NCBI GenBank assembly: GCA_002009975.1
Contig: MTLP01000006.1
Coordinates: 1 to 46,379, forward strand
Reading direction: 5' to 3'
From: Thermococcus sp. JdFR-02
GTDB lineage: Archaea; Methanobacteriota_B; Thermococci; Thermococcales; Thermococcaceae
Length of the DNA: 46,379 nt
In this document: positions 32,465 through 40,383 of the stretch, piece after piece
How the letters are laid out: every line of letters starts with the position of its first letter
Position numbering within the stretch: position 1 is the first letter of the stretch
The notes under the pieces: generated by a model
Seen by the model: only the letters and a program-made list of their open reading frames with translations
Databases searched by the model: none
Told to the model about the DNA's origin: nothing
Made by a program: the position numbers and the translations under genes

Positions 32465-35140
32465 TTAACTATTATAAAAAAACTTTTCCCAAATTTTCTT
32501 AGCTTGCCACTTATCCAAAAACTCGTTAAATGTGCCACATTTAGGCGAATAAACACAAAGAGGACAGCCATCTTTACACTTGCAGCTCTTTAAATGCTCA
32601 AAACTTTTCTTCATTAGTTTTTCAACATTTTCATAGAGAATTTCCGCTAATCCGAAACCTCCCTCATTTCCATCGTAAATGAAGACTATTGGCTTTCCTA
32701 TGTGTGGAGGATTTGGGAAGCTCTCATAGCTATAGCCACCCAACTCACGGCTGTCGACATAAGTGAAAATTGGAGCTAACTTTATCATGTTATGCTCTAT
32801 AGCGTGAAGCCCATTTCCGATTCCATCTTTGCTGTCAATCATCTTCTTAACAGCAAAAGTTAACTCCTTATCTTCAATTTTTAGCTTCTTTAAACTCTCT
32901 TCTATGCTCTTTCTTATGAAGTAGGTCGTTGCTCCCAAAAATTCTGGGAACAAAAGTTTTCTGTTTAGCTTTTCATAGAGAGAGAATGCAAAATCTCCAA
33001 GGTCCTTCTCAATAGCCTTTCTAAAGAACTCGTGGAACTCTTCATTAGCAACTTCTTTAATCTTCTCTGGAAAGACAAGCCAAATACCATCAGTTTCGAA
33101 CTCTCTAATTAGCTCTTCCTCAAATTCGACCTTTGCAAATTTTGTCCAATCCAAGATGCTCCATTCTTCCTCCTTAATCTCCTCAATGGCTCCTCCTATT
33201 GGTGAATAAATCTCTCCCTTTAAAATTCCCTCTTCCTTAAGCTTCACTAATTCAGCGATATAATTCATAATATCCTTCCCCTTAACTGCAAAACCCCAGA
33301 ACTTTTGCTTTATCCTAAGCCTTCCAATGTAAATTTCAATTCCGTTATGCTCTTTTTTAGTATAAACATCAAGGATTCCTACATCTTCTCTCTTTGAAGC
33401 AAAAGTCTCGACTTCCCAGAATTTAGGCAATTGTTTGGCAAAAATGAAGTGAAACTTCCCAATGCTCAGCTTGTCTCTAACCATGTAAAGCTCTCCTCTT
33501 GAAAAGTATGCCATTCCTGGCAAAAGTGAGCGGTAATACTCCTCTTTGTCAACCTCTTCAATTAAATATCCCTTAAACTTAAGCCAGTTTACAAAATTCA
33601 AAAGTTCCCTTAAACTCTCTTTTTCTAAAAGTTTGTATCTGATCCACGGCTCATCCAAAACTAAAAAATAACTTTCATCGCTTGCAGTTCTAATTGAGGA
33701 GTAACTAAAAGCGGGTCTTAAAACCCTAAGCTCTTTCTTTCCAGTTAGCGGGTTTTCATAGAGTCTCGCTTTTCCTTCTTTTACAAGCTCTTCTGCTATG
33801 CTTTTTTCAAAATCATTCAACTCCTCCCAGTCAAGAACCTTTAACTCAGAAAGCATGTAGTGGAGATGTTTTTTAACAACCAAGCGGTTTTTCAGATTCA
33901 CAGGCATGTATTCAATTATTCCTCTCTCTAGACGCTCTACCAATTCATTCAAATGTTCTTTGTAATAATAATCCAAGCCATTCTTTCTCAAAACTATGCT
34001 GTTTATCGCTTCCCTTTCCTTTAAGCGCCCTGCTCTCCCAAAGCGCTGGATTAAAGAGAACAAACCATCCGGTGGAATTCCATAATTAATCACTGCATCT
34101 AAGTCTCCAATATCAATGCCAAGCTCTAAAGCATTAGTCGTGAGCAGAACCAAAAGCTTACCCTCTTTAAAATCACGTTCAATTTCATAGCGTATATTCT
34201 TTGGCAAAGTCCCCTTGTAAGTTGTAGTCTTATAAACAGCAGGGGAAGAGAGTAAAAATCTCATTAACTTTTCAGTTCCTTTCCTTGAATCAAAGAAAAC
34301 GAGGGTTTTAACACCTCTTTCGGCTAACTTTTCCACTACTAATCTCAAAAGCTGCATCTCGTTGAAATGTTTTGGCTCAAAAACTATCAAATAGCGCTTT
34401 GGAAATGGATTCGTTGCTTCAGTAATGACTTCAAATGTTCTCCCAAAGAAGCTTTCTGTAAATTCCTTTGGGTTCCTTAAAGTTGCTGATAAAGAAATGA
34501 TTTGAGGCTTAGCATTAAAGCGCTCTATTGCCTTTAACAGCCTTTTAAAAACATAGGCAGCATTGGTTCCAAAAACACCTCTATAAATATGCAGTTCATC
34601 AACAACAAGATACCTCACATTTCTTAAAAGCCACTCATAATCTTTAAGGTTTCTTAAAATATGGTGGTGAATCATGTCTGGAGTTGTAAAGATAATTCTT
34701 GGTTTTTCTCTTATTATTGCCCTTCTTTCCTTCCACTCCACATCTCCAGTCAAAATTTTTGCACTTATCAATTTTCCCGTTATTTTGAAAAAGTGAAAGT
34801 TCTCAATGCTGAACTTCTCGTATTGATTATTTATTAAAGCTCTCGTCGGATAAATTAAGAGATAAGTGTTTTGGGGATTTGAAAGATAACTGTCAAAGAT
34901 AGCCAGCCTAAAAATCTCGCTTTTTCCACTTGCAGTGGGAGTTGTGACTACTATATTTTTCCCAGCATAGAGAGCATTTAGTGCTTCAACTTGATGCTGA
35001 TAGAGTTTAAAGCCTAAATTTGTAATTAACTCGTTAACTTGAGAGTTTTTAAATCTAAACTTTCCATAAATACCCTCTTTTGGTGGGAACTCCTCGATGG
35101 AGATGATTTCACTTTCGAGTTCTTTAAAGATTGAATGCAT
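32465..35140 (-). CDS. Hrq1/MrfA(YprA)-like superfamily 2 DNA helicase with C-terminal cysteine (DUF1998) domain
   Basis: An 891-aa SF2 helicase. Visible motifs: Walker A TPTASGKS (67-74), DELH box in VVDELHIYRG (near 197-206), SLSATLRN (near 235) and motif VI QRFGRAGR (near 378-385). The C-terminal part has a zinc-type cluster C853, C855, C859, C862, C868 (CKCKDGCPLC...KC), as in the DUF1998 domain of MrfA and Hrq1, which unwind DNA 3'-5' in repair of crosslinks and other lesions. Its ATG has no ribosome binding site, and the TATA-like GTATTTTTAGG lies about 27 bases upstream, so the message is leaderless. It is divergent from the M23-like gene. Confidence 0.92.
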   Translation of the reverse strand: MHSIFKELESEIISIEEFPPKEGIYGKFRFKNSQVNELITNLGFKLYQHQVEALNALYAGKNIVVTTPTASGKSEIFRLAIFDSYLSNPQNTYLLIYPTRALINNQYEKFSIENFHFFKITGKLISAKILTGDVEWKERRAIIREKPRIIFTTPDMIHHHILRNLKDYEWLLRNVRYLVVDELHIYRGVFGTNAAYVFKRLLKAIERFNAKPQIISLSATLRNPKEFTESFFGRTFEVITEATNPFPKRYLIVFEPKHFNEMQLLRLVVEKLAERGVKTLVFFDSRKGTEKLMRFLLSSPAVYKTTTYKGTLPKNIRYEIERDFKEGKLLVLLTTNALELGIDIGDLDAVINYGIPPDGLFSLIQRFGRAGRLKEREAINSIVLRKNGLDYYYKEHLNELVERLERGIIEYMPVNLKNRLVVKKHLHYMLSELKVLDWEELNDFEKSIAEELVKEGKARLYENPLTGKKELRVLRPAFSYSSIRTASDESYFLVLDEPWIRYKLLEKESLRELLNFVNWLKFKGYLIEEVDKEEYYRSLLPGMAYFSRGELYMVRDKLSIGKFHFIFAKQLPKFWEVETFASKREDVGILDVYTKKEHNGIEIYIGRLRIKQKFWGFAVKGKDIMNYIAELVKLKEEGILKGEIYSPIGGAIEEIKEEEWSILDWTKFAKVEFEEELIREFETDGIWLVFPEKIKEVANEEFHEFFRKAIEKDLGDFAFSLYEKLNRKLLFPEFLGATTYFIRKSIEESLKKLKIEDKELTFAVKKMIDSKDGIGNGLHAIEHNMIKLAPIFTYVDSRELGGYSYESFPNPPHIGKPIVFIYDGNEGGFGLAEILYENVEKLMKKSFEHLKSCKCKDGCPLCVYSPKCGTFNEFLDKWQAKKIWEKFFYNS

Positions 35141-35180
35141 AATAGAAAAAATGATAAATGCCTAAAAATACCTTTCTTTC
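35141..35180. promoter_or_regulatory. Forty-base shared divergent promoter, overlapping TATA boxes
   Basis: Only 40 bases separate the start codons of the helicase (minus) and M23-like (plus) genes. Candidate TATA elements, GTATTTTTAGG on the minus strand (about 35162-35172) and GATAAATG on the plus strand (about 35151-35158), lie about 25-27 bases from the opposing start codons, so each promoter sits next to the other gene's start and both mRNAs would be leaderless. Confidence 0.4.
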
Positions 35181-35996
35181 ATGCTCATGAAAATAGCCAC
35201 TATTAACTCACTCCCATTTAGAATTCCCAAAAATGTAAAATACAGCTTTTTCAATTCACCTTATCCAGCTCATCGCTTGGGAACAGCAGTTGATGTTTAT
35301 TTTGAAGATAAAGCACTTTTTCCATTTGAAAAAGGCATTATAAGCGAGATCAAAAAGATAAGAACACCAAAATACGTTCCAATTGAAACCGATTACCTGA
35401 TGATAATCAAAGTTGAAGATCTTTGCTTAAAGGTTCTCCACGTAAATCCAAGCGTTAAAATTGGTGAAAAAGTTTATTTAGGCGATGAATTTGGAGATTT
35501 AGTAGTTTCGGGCTTTTTTAGACCTTGGTCTGATAAGCATGTTCATTTTGAGCTTAGAGAGTGTATAGATAGGTATAGAGCGAGGGGAGCTTTAAGCGTC
35601 AAGCCAGAGATTTTAAAGCTTGTTAGGACAATCGAAGGAAACGAGTTTGAGGTCATCGAAAAAAGAGAGCATTACTACTGGCTTAAACCTTTAAGAACTG
35701 GAGAAAAGAGCTTAACGCCGCTAACTTATCAAGGTGTTTCAATAGAAGGTGGATTACCACACTATCATTATGGCGTTGCTTTTGGAGATTTTGAAAAAAT
35801 AGAACTTTTCAGAGCAGAAATCAAACCAAAAGAGAAGATTAGTGGATTTAGTGTTTTTGGAGAAGACTTCATGGTTTTTGCAAACGGACAAAAAGTCAGA
35901 GGAATTGGAATTTACTGCAATGAAGAGAGAGTAAAACTCATCGGTGGAAAGTTTGAAGAGGGAGATATTGTTGAAGTTAGAATTTCGAGATCCTAA
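35181..35996 (+). CDS. M23/LytM metallopeptidase-like domain protein, cytoplasmic, unknown role
   Basis: A 271-aa protein without a signal peptide. Residues 25-126 follow the M23 (LytM/lysostaphin) pattern: H31-x6-D38 (AHRLGTAVDVYF), a LHVNPSVKIGEKVYLGDEFG segment near 86-105 matching the family turn VKxGxxVxxG, and a terminal HVHFELR (H120, H122). These are the zinc and catalytic positions of M23 peptidases. The C-terminal 140 residues are strand-rich and unrecognised. Thermococcales have no murein, so the substrate must differ or the fold is used otherwise. The ATG at 35181 or 35187 may start it. It is divergent from the Hrq1-like helicase, and its 3' end overlaps the ATPase gene by 20 bases. 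Confidence 0.75.
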   Translation: MLMKIATINSLPFRIPKNVKYSFFNSPYPAHRLGTAVDVYFEDKALFPFEKGIISEIKKIRTPKYVPIETDYLMIIKVEDLCLKVLHVNPSVKIGEKVYLGDEFGDLVVSGFFRPWSDKHVHFELRECIDRYRARGALSVKPEILKLVRTIEGNEFEVIEKREHYYWLKPLRTGEKSLTPLTYQGVSIEGGLPHYHYGVAFGDFEKIELFRAEIKPKEKISGFSVFGEDFMVFANGQKVRGIGIYCNEERVKLIGGKFEEGDIVEVRISRS

Positions 35997-37212
35997 GAAA
36001 CTCTTTCCAATCCCAAACTTCAATTTCCTCTGGTTCTCTCTTTAAAATATCCTCGCTTGGAACTATCAGAATCTTTTTAGCTTCTTTGAACTTATGAAGT
36101 TTTTCTTCAGTTTTCCTAATATCCCTACTCTCAACACTCTCCTTCCATTTCACCTCAACAACAACTTTTATTTTCTTATATTCTCTCAGAGCAATATCTA
36201 TTTCTAATTCGGGTTTAGCTATTTTGATTGGTTGCAACTTAAAATGCCTTGCCAAAAGTTCCTCAAAGAACCACTCCATATATTTAGGCATTTTCTCTTT
36301 TAACAATTCTCCAACTCTTATTCTATCAAACTCAGCTTCAAAAAAGCCATATTTTTCATTTAGATAGAATGCAAAATCTATCACCGGTGAAAAATGCCGA
36401 TATTGAAAGCTCTTCCTTTTTCTTCCGTAAAGTGGAATTGCTCTGATTACACCCATCTGAATAAGATTCTTTAGATATTGTGAAATCAACCCCGGATTAT
36501 CCTTCTCAATTAAGCCTTTGGAAAAGAGTACACTTGAGATTTCAGATGATGAAGTCTTTCCATCAGCTATTGCTTCCAGTATTCCGGAATATCTTGCTGT
36601 AAGTTGAATGTCTTCTTCATTGAATATCTCCCCAATCAGATATGGAACGTAAATCCTAAGCTCATCCTTAAGATTGTAGAAAGTTTCTTCCTTAAATTTT
36701 TCAATTTTTGGGGCTAACCAAGGTTCTCTGACTAAGCACGCTATCTCCAAAAGTTCTCTTCCATTTATTCCAAGCTTTTCAGCGAAAATTATTGCATCTC
36801 TTGGATCTACAAGAGAGACCCCTCTAAGCTCAAAGAGTCCGAGTAGAGGACTATTATTTCCAACTATCTGTTTAAAATAGTGCATTGTAGACGTTATTAG
36901 TGTTATGCATCCCTTTCCACTTAACCCCTGTATCATTGAAAGTAACGGCTCACTTAATCTGTGAAATTCATCAATCACAGTTCTCTCTTCACTTTCAAGT
37001 AAAAGAGGTAGAATTCGCTGAAATTCTCTTTGAGTGTATTCTTCACCACTTTGAATTTCTATGAGTGTTTTTCCTTTTGTTACGATGAAGTATTTGTCAT
37101 ATTCAGCTTTTTCTCTCACATAAAAGGTTTTTCCAGTCTTTCTACGCCCATAGAGGAGCAACCATCTTGAATTTAAGACCTCGTCAAGTTCTCTTCTTGG
37201 TATAATAACCAT
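35977..37212 (-). CDS. Archaeal AAA ATPase (PF01637/DUF234-like), complete
   Basis: Second member of the ATPase family found at the left edge. With the start at 37212 it has 411 aa. Walker A GRRKTGKT lies near residues 22-29, an acidic strand TVIDEFHRL near 80, and a winged-helix-like segment (SSEISSVLFSKGLIEKDNPGLISQYL) near 220-245. A C-terminal nuclease-like stretch (ELEIDIALREYKKIKVVVEVKW near 340-361) shows the D...E-x-K spacing of PD-(D/E)XK folds. The frame continues upstream through Ile-rich codons that are actually the inverted repeat and TATA box, so the ATG at 37212 is preferred. Role unknown; the nuclease-like domain makes action on DNA plausible. Confidence 0.83.
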   Translation of the reverse strand: MVIIPRRELDEVLNSRWLLLYGRRKTGKTFYVREKAEYDKYFIVTKGKTLIEIQSGEEYTQREFQRILPLLLESEERTVIDEFHRLSEPLLSMIQGLSGKGCITLITSTMHYFKQIVGNNSPLLGLFELRGVSLVDPRDAIIFAEKLGINGRELLEIACLVREPWLAPKIEKFKEETFYNLKDELRIYVPYLIGEIFNEEDIQLTARYSGILEAIADGKTSSSEISSVLFSKGLIEKDNPGLISQYLKNLIQMGVIRAIPLYGRKRKSFQYRHFSPVIDFAFYLNEKYGFFEAEFDRIRVGELLKEKMPKYMEWFFEELLARHFKLQPIKIAKPELEIDIALREYKKIKVVVEVKWKESVESRDIRKTEEKLHKFKEAKKILIVPSEDILKREPEEIEVWDWKEFLRISKF

Positions 37213-37255
37213 TATTATAATCACCATTATAATAATGATGGTTATAATATAAAAA
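37205..37255 (-). promoter_or_regulatory. TATA box and 41-bp inverted repeat covering the ATPase start
   Basis: On the plus strand the left arm ATAACCATTATTATAAT (37205-37221) is the reverse complement of the right arm (37226-37245) apart from a three-base insertion in the latter; the spacer is four bases (CACC). The TATA box (TTTATATTATA, minus strand, about 37243-37254) abuts it. The repeat therefore covers the predicted transcription start and the start codon, a strong repressor position, parallel to the dyads before the ATPase gene at the left edge. Confidence 0.6.
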
Positions 37256-37303
37256 CATTCCGAAAAATAGGTTCTATCTAATTTCAATTTACTAATTTAG
37301 AAA

Positions 37304-38149
37304 TCACTTTTTAAACACCCTCACATCTAAAACAACGTGCCAAACTCCTGGAGAATAGCGTTTAATTATCCTGCTCTCTAAAAGTTCAGCATCATAACCA
37401 TGCTCCTTTGCAATTTTTTGAAAAGTCTCAAAGGGTTCCTTTGGCATTAGTCTCTCTGGTACTGTATTGTGATAGTGAATTATAGCCTCATCTTTAGCAA
37501 TCTCTAAAGCTTTAGGAATGAACTCGTGTGTTTTAATTACATAGCCCATAAGAATTCTATCAGCTATGTTTTCACCTTTAAATTCCCTATTGTCAATATT
37601 GTAAGCACTCATTTTGTCCTGAACTTTGTTAAGCTCAATGTTTTCAACTAAAAACTTAAATGTGTAAGGGTTTTTCTCAATCGCAATAACCTTGGCTTTG
37701 CAGTGTTTGGCAATTGGCAAAGATAAGTGCCCAATCCCAGCAAACATGTCAACAACTAGTTCATTAGGTTTAGCAATGCTTGCCATTCTTACCCTTTCCT
37801 TCACATTTGCTGGAGAAAACATTATTCTTGAAGCATCAAGCTTGTAGAGAATTCCATTCTCTCTATGAACTGTTATTGGGTCGTTTCCATAAATAATCTC
37901 GTAGTGAGGTTCTCTAAATTCTCCTAAAATCCAACCCTTTCTTAGAACCGTTTTAACACCTAAAACCTCTGCATAGACTTTTGCTATCTCATGTTTGTAG
38001 GGTAAAAGTTCCTCTCTAAGCGGGAGAATTAAAACATCCCCAATTTGGCTCCATCTCTTTGGCAGCTTTTCAACTAACTCTTTAGGCAAAATTTTGCTTA
38101 ATATTTCCCTTATTCTTGGTTTTATGAGCTGGGTTTTTGTTTTTCTCAT
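37304..38149 (-). CDS. taw2: tRNA(Phe) 4-demethylwyosine aminocarboxypropyltransferase Taw2 (aTYW2)
   Basis: Trm5/TYW2-like class I methyltransferase fold that transfers the aminocarboxypropyl group of SAM to the wyosine base at G37 of tRNA-Phe. The 281-aa chain has an N-terminal domain (WSQIGDVLILPL near 33-44), KLDASRIMFSPANVKERVRMA near 103-123, the SAM site VVDMFAGIGHLSLPIA near 132-147, and HYHNTVPE near 224-231. The last is the Taw2 form of the NPP/NLP motif used by Trm5 methylases. High similarity to Pyrococcus PH0793 is evident from memory of that sequence. The promoter (TTAAAAC near 38168-38177) is about 23 bases from the ATG, so the mRNA is leaderless. Confidence 0.93.
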   Translation of the reverse strand: MRKTKTQLIKPRIREILSKILPKELVEKLPKRWSQIGDVLILPLREELLPYKHEIAKVYAEVLGVKTVLRKGWILGEFREPHYEIIYGNDPITVHRENGILYKLDASRIMFSPANVKERVRMASIAKPNELVVDMFAGIGHLSLPIAKHCKAKVIAIEKNPYTFKFLVENIELNKVQDKMSAYNIDNREFKGENIADRILMGYVIKTHEFIPKALEIAKDEAIIHYHNTVPERLMPKEPFETFQKIAKEHGYDAELLESRIIKRYSPGVWHVVLDVRVFKK

Positions 38150-38300
38150 CGAAAGCTAAGTTAATGTTTTAAGTTAAAAATTTTTGCTTGTTTGAAAATC
38201 GATTACTCAATTAGCATTTCGGCAAAAAACGATTAGAAAGCCTTAAAAAGAGGTAGTGATATAAACTAGTTGAGAACCTCACTGGAGGTAGAGGAAAACT

Positions 38301-38651
38301 ATGGATGAAGAAGACTCGAGTAGTTTTTGGCTAATGAGAATTTTTAAATCGAGAAAAAGTAGAGAAGTTCTTGAGCAGAAAATTACGGATAAAGTATATG
38401 AGGATTTAAGAACCCTTTTAATGAGAGCAAAGCCCGAGGTGAAAGGAGATAAAATTATCTTAAGGCTTCCAAAGGGAGAAGTTATTCTCAGCAAAGGCAA
38501 TCTTAAGATTATTGCTGCAAACAGGGAAGAGGCTGAGAAGATATTAAGGAATCTCCACCACTACTCAATGCCACCAGGGTTATGGCCCGCGTATGGACTT
38601 AGCTATTCTATAAAAAGAGAATCATTCACAATGAGTAAAAGTAAGGTTTAA
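38301..38651 (+). CDS. Small hypothetical protein
   Basis: A 116-aa soluble, charged protein that I do not recognise. The centre alternates short strands (DKIILRLPKGEVILSKGNLKIIAA, residues 50-73) flanked by helices (EVLEQKITDKVYEDLRTLLMRA and EEAEKILRNLHHYS), suggesting a small alpha/beta fold. The C-terminus has a Pro/Trp-rich stretch (MPPGLWPAYGLSYS). The ATG follows GAGGAAAACT, and TATA-like CCTTAAAAAG lies near 38242-38251. A T-run just after the stop ends the unit before the sRNA gene. Confidence 0.72.
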   Translation: MDEEDSSSFWLMRIFKSRKSREVLEQKITDKVYEDLRTLLMRAKPEVKGDKIILRLPKGEVILSKGNLKIIAANREEAEKILRNLHHYSMPPGLWPAYGLSYSIKRESFTMSKSKV

Positions 38652-38665
38652 TTTTTTTCTTTTAT
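38651..38665 (+). terminator. T-run terminator
   Basis: ATTTTTTTCTTTTATA begins at the stop codon of the small gene and gives a seven-T run followed by a four-T run, the typical archaeal intrinsic terminator, ahead of an independent sRNA promoter. Confidence 0.5.
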
Positions 38666-38698
38666 ACCTTCTTTGTCCTTTTTACTCCCAACCCCAAA

Positions 38699-38708
38699 GA
38701 TTTTAAGG
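38699..38708 (+). promoter_or_regulatory. Promoter of the C/D box sRNA
   Basis: GATTTTAAGG, preceded by CCCCAAA, is a BRE/TATA pair centred about 26 bases before the 5' stem of the C/D box sRNA, predicting initiation at about 38729. No other TATA-like element lies between the sRNA and the next gene, so this promoter may also serve the Cas4-like gene. Confidence 0.5.
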
Positions 38709-38730
38709 CTATCTACCTAAATTTAACTCA

Positions 38731-38786
38731 GCGGATGATGGACCTTGCCCAGTCTGAACAGTGATGACGTCGGTATTAGCTGACGC
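38731..38786 (+). ncRNA. C/D box guide sRNA (2'-O-methylation guide)
   Basis: All archaeal C/D sRNA parts are present in order: terminal stem GCG (38731-38733), C box ATGATGG (38735-38741, one mismatch to RUGAUGA), a 12-nt guide ACCTTGCCCAGT, D' box CTGA (38754-38757), a three-base spacer, a perfect C' box GTGATGA (38761-38767), a 12-nt guide CGTCGGTATTAG, D box CTGA (38780-38783) and closing CGC. The 12-nt spacers on both sides are the canonical length. By the D-plus-five rule the predicted modified bases are the U in CUAAUACCGACG and the second adjacent G of ACUGGGCAAGGU in target RNAs. The targets are not identified here. Confidence 0.85.
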
Positions 38787-38813
38787 TTTAGTTTTCCTTT
38801 AGGAGGAATAAAA

Positions 38814-39440
38814 ATGAGCGATGAACTTGTTGAGTTTTACGCGAGTGAAGCCCTAACATGCCCGAAACGAATTTATTATCGACTCAAAGGCTATCCTGAG
38901 AAATGGCCCATAACAGTTAAAAAAAGGCTTGATCAAGGGATTCAAGTTCATAACGTACTTGGGAGGATTTTAAAGGAGAGATTTAATTTTGAACTGGAGA
39001 AGCATATAATTCTAAAATCTTCCCGTTTGGGTTTTGAAATTCATGGAAGAATAGATGCCTATAATCAGTTTCCAATTGAGATAAAAGGTAAAACGAGCAT
39101 TCCAAAATTCCCCTTTGATTATCATTTGGCACAATTAAATATTTACATGCGATGGGCTGAAAGCGAATGGGGTTACCTTTATTATGTGCGGTTAACCAAA
39201 ACACCTGAACTTGTAAAGAAAACAATTGATTTTTCTCGCTTTCCTATTGTAAAAGGAAAAGGATTTAAGGCATTTGAAGTTCCCTACGATGAGAAGCTCT
39301 TTAAAGAAACAATTAAACATTTTTACATTATAAAGAAATACTATGAAAAAGACGTTCCTCCAAGAGGGTGGAACAACTATCTATGCAAATTCTGTCCCTA
39401 TTATTATCTCTGCTATGATGAAGATAATGGAAGAGATTAA
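38814..39440 (+). CDS. Cas4-like PD-(D/E)XK exonuclease with Fe-S cysteines
   Basis: A 208-aa RecB/Cas4-family nuclease. Active-site residues: H46 (VH), D81 in GRIDAY, E89 and K91 in IEIKGK, and Q107. Four cysteines, C16 near the N-terminus (LTCPKRIYY) and C191, C194, C200 at the C-terminus (CKFCPYYYLC), match the [4Fe-4S] cluster of Cas4. There is no CRISPR array, cas1 or cas2 in the window, so this is a solitary Cas4-like protein, probably in DNA repair or processing. The ATG has an AGGAGGAAT ribosome binding site just 28 bases after the C/D sRNA, so the gene is probably expressed from the same promoter. Its stop overlaps the MBL-fold gene by four bases. Confidence 0.88.
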   Translation: MSDELVEFYASEALTCPKRIYYRLKGYPEKWPITVKKRLDQGIQVHNVLGRILKERFNFELEKHIILKSSRLGFEIHGRIDAYNQFPIEIKGKTSIPKFPFDYHLAQLNIYMRWAESEWGYLYYVRLTKTPELVKKTIDFSRFPIVKGKGFKAFEVPYDEKLFKETIKHFYIIKKYYEKDVPPRGWNNYLCKFCPYYYLCYDEDNGRD

Positions 39441-40315
39441 TCCTTCTTGAGTTTCCATTTTAGGTCTTCTTTAATCTCTGCTTTAATTAATCCTTTGTTG
39501 TAAAGCTCTGCTATAAGAGCCCTAATAGAAACCTGATTTAAAGCTAAAATCTCTGGAGTCATCTTTGCCCCAAATTCCATGATCAGATGATAAGAAAGTT
39601 CACTTATACTTCTAGGCTTCTTTAAAAGTTCCAAAATTTTCTTTTCTGCTTCTTCAACTCGCTTTAAGTTAAATTCTAATAAATTAATTGCTTTCTCCTC
39701 CTTAACCATTGGACCATGAGAAGGGATTAATAGAATCTGCTGCTCTGCATAATTAATTAATTCAACAATTGAAGCTTTAAACAATTCTGGATCAATAAGA
39801 TATGGAATCCCAACTGCCTTAATCAATCTTTCACCAAAAAAGCTGTCTGCAGCATATAAAACGCCATTTTCTCTATCAAAAAATCCAGTCATGCCCGGAG
39901 AATGACCATCAAGCTTTATTGCTTTTAAACCAAAAAGCTCATCATTCCACTCGAATATTGCATGAACCTTAATCTCATAGGGAAACTGATACACAAGAAA
40001 ACCTTTTGGTGCTTTTGAACCAAAGGTGAGTATTTCTCTATTTAAAGGACTTTCAGCAATGCTGAATTCATAACGATGCATGAATAAAGGTTTTTTAAGT
40101 TTTGGTGCAACGGCTATATGATCTGCATGCCCGTGGGTTGCTAAAAGTGCTTCAATTTCACAATTAAGCTTTCTAATCTCTCTTCTTAAGTCTTTATGCC
40201 TCCCACTGCCATTTCCAGGATCAACAAGAATAGCTTTTTCCCCATAAACTTTAATCATTGTTGAAGGACTTCCAGGATAGAGATAAAGGTTTTCCCCAAG
40301 TTCTCTTAAAGCCAT
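39437..40315 (-). CDS. Metallo-beta-lactamase-fold hydrolase with C-terminal winged helix
   Basis: A 292-aa MBL-fold protein. The metal motif THGHADH supplies H61, H63, D65 and H66; DGHSPG near 155 and the Asp of YAADSFFG near 175 are further ligands, and PSHGP near 222 completes the site. The C-terminal 70 residues form a helix-turn-helix-like domain (ISELSYHLIMEFG..., ALIAELYNKGLIKAE), as in LACTB2-type RNases and related hydrolases. It could cleave RNA or a thioester; the sequence alone does not decide. The start was moved from 40390 to the ATG at 40315, which follows GGTGATATT. It lies downstream of the aspartate transporter gene on the same strand. Confidence 0.88.
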   Translation of the reverse strand: MALRELGENLYLYPGSPSTMIKVYGEKAILVDPGNGSGRHKDLRREIRKLNCEIEALLATHGHADHIAVAPKLKKPLFMHRYEFSIAESPLNREILTFGSKAPKGFLVYQFPYEIKVHAIFEWNDELFGLKAIKLDGHSPGMTGFFDRENGVLYAADSFFGERLIKAVGIPYLIDPELFKASIVELINYAEQQILLIPSHGPMVKEEKAINLLEFNLKRVEEAEKKILELLKKPRSISELSYHLIMEFGAKMTPEILALNQVSIRALIAELYNKGLIKAEIKEDLKWKLKKD

Positions 40316-40383
40316 AATATCACCAAAAATAGAATTGCCTTCAAATGTTATTAACGTTTTTAAAAAAGAAATAAGGGAAAGAT

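Noticed and set aside
37213-37287. An N-terminal membrane segment of the ATPase (Ile-rich residues)
   Set aside because: The Ile-rich codons are the translation of the TATA box and inverted repeat; the ATG at 37212 lies the expected distance behind the TATA box.
38814-39440. Part of a CRISPR-Cas adaptation module
   Set aside because: The protein is Cas4-like, but no cas1, cas2 or repeat array is present anywhere in the window; the neighbours are Taw2, an sRNA and an MBL-fold hydrolase.
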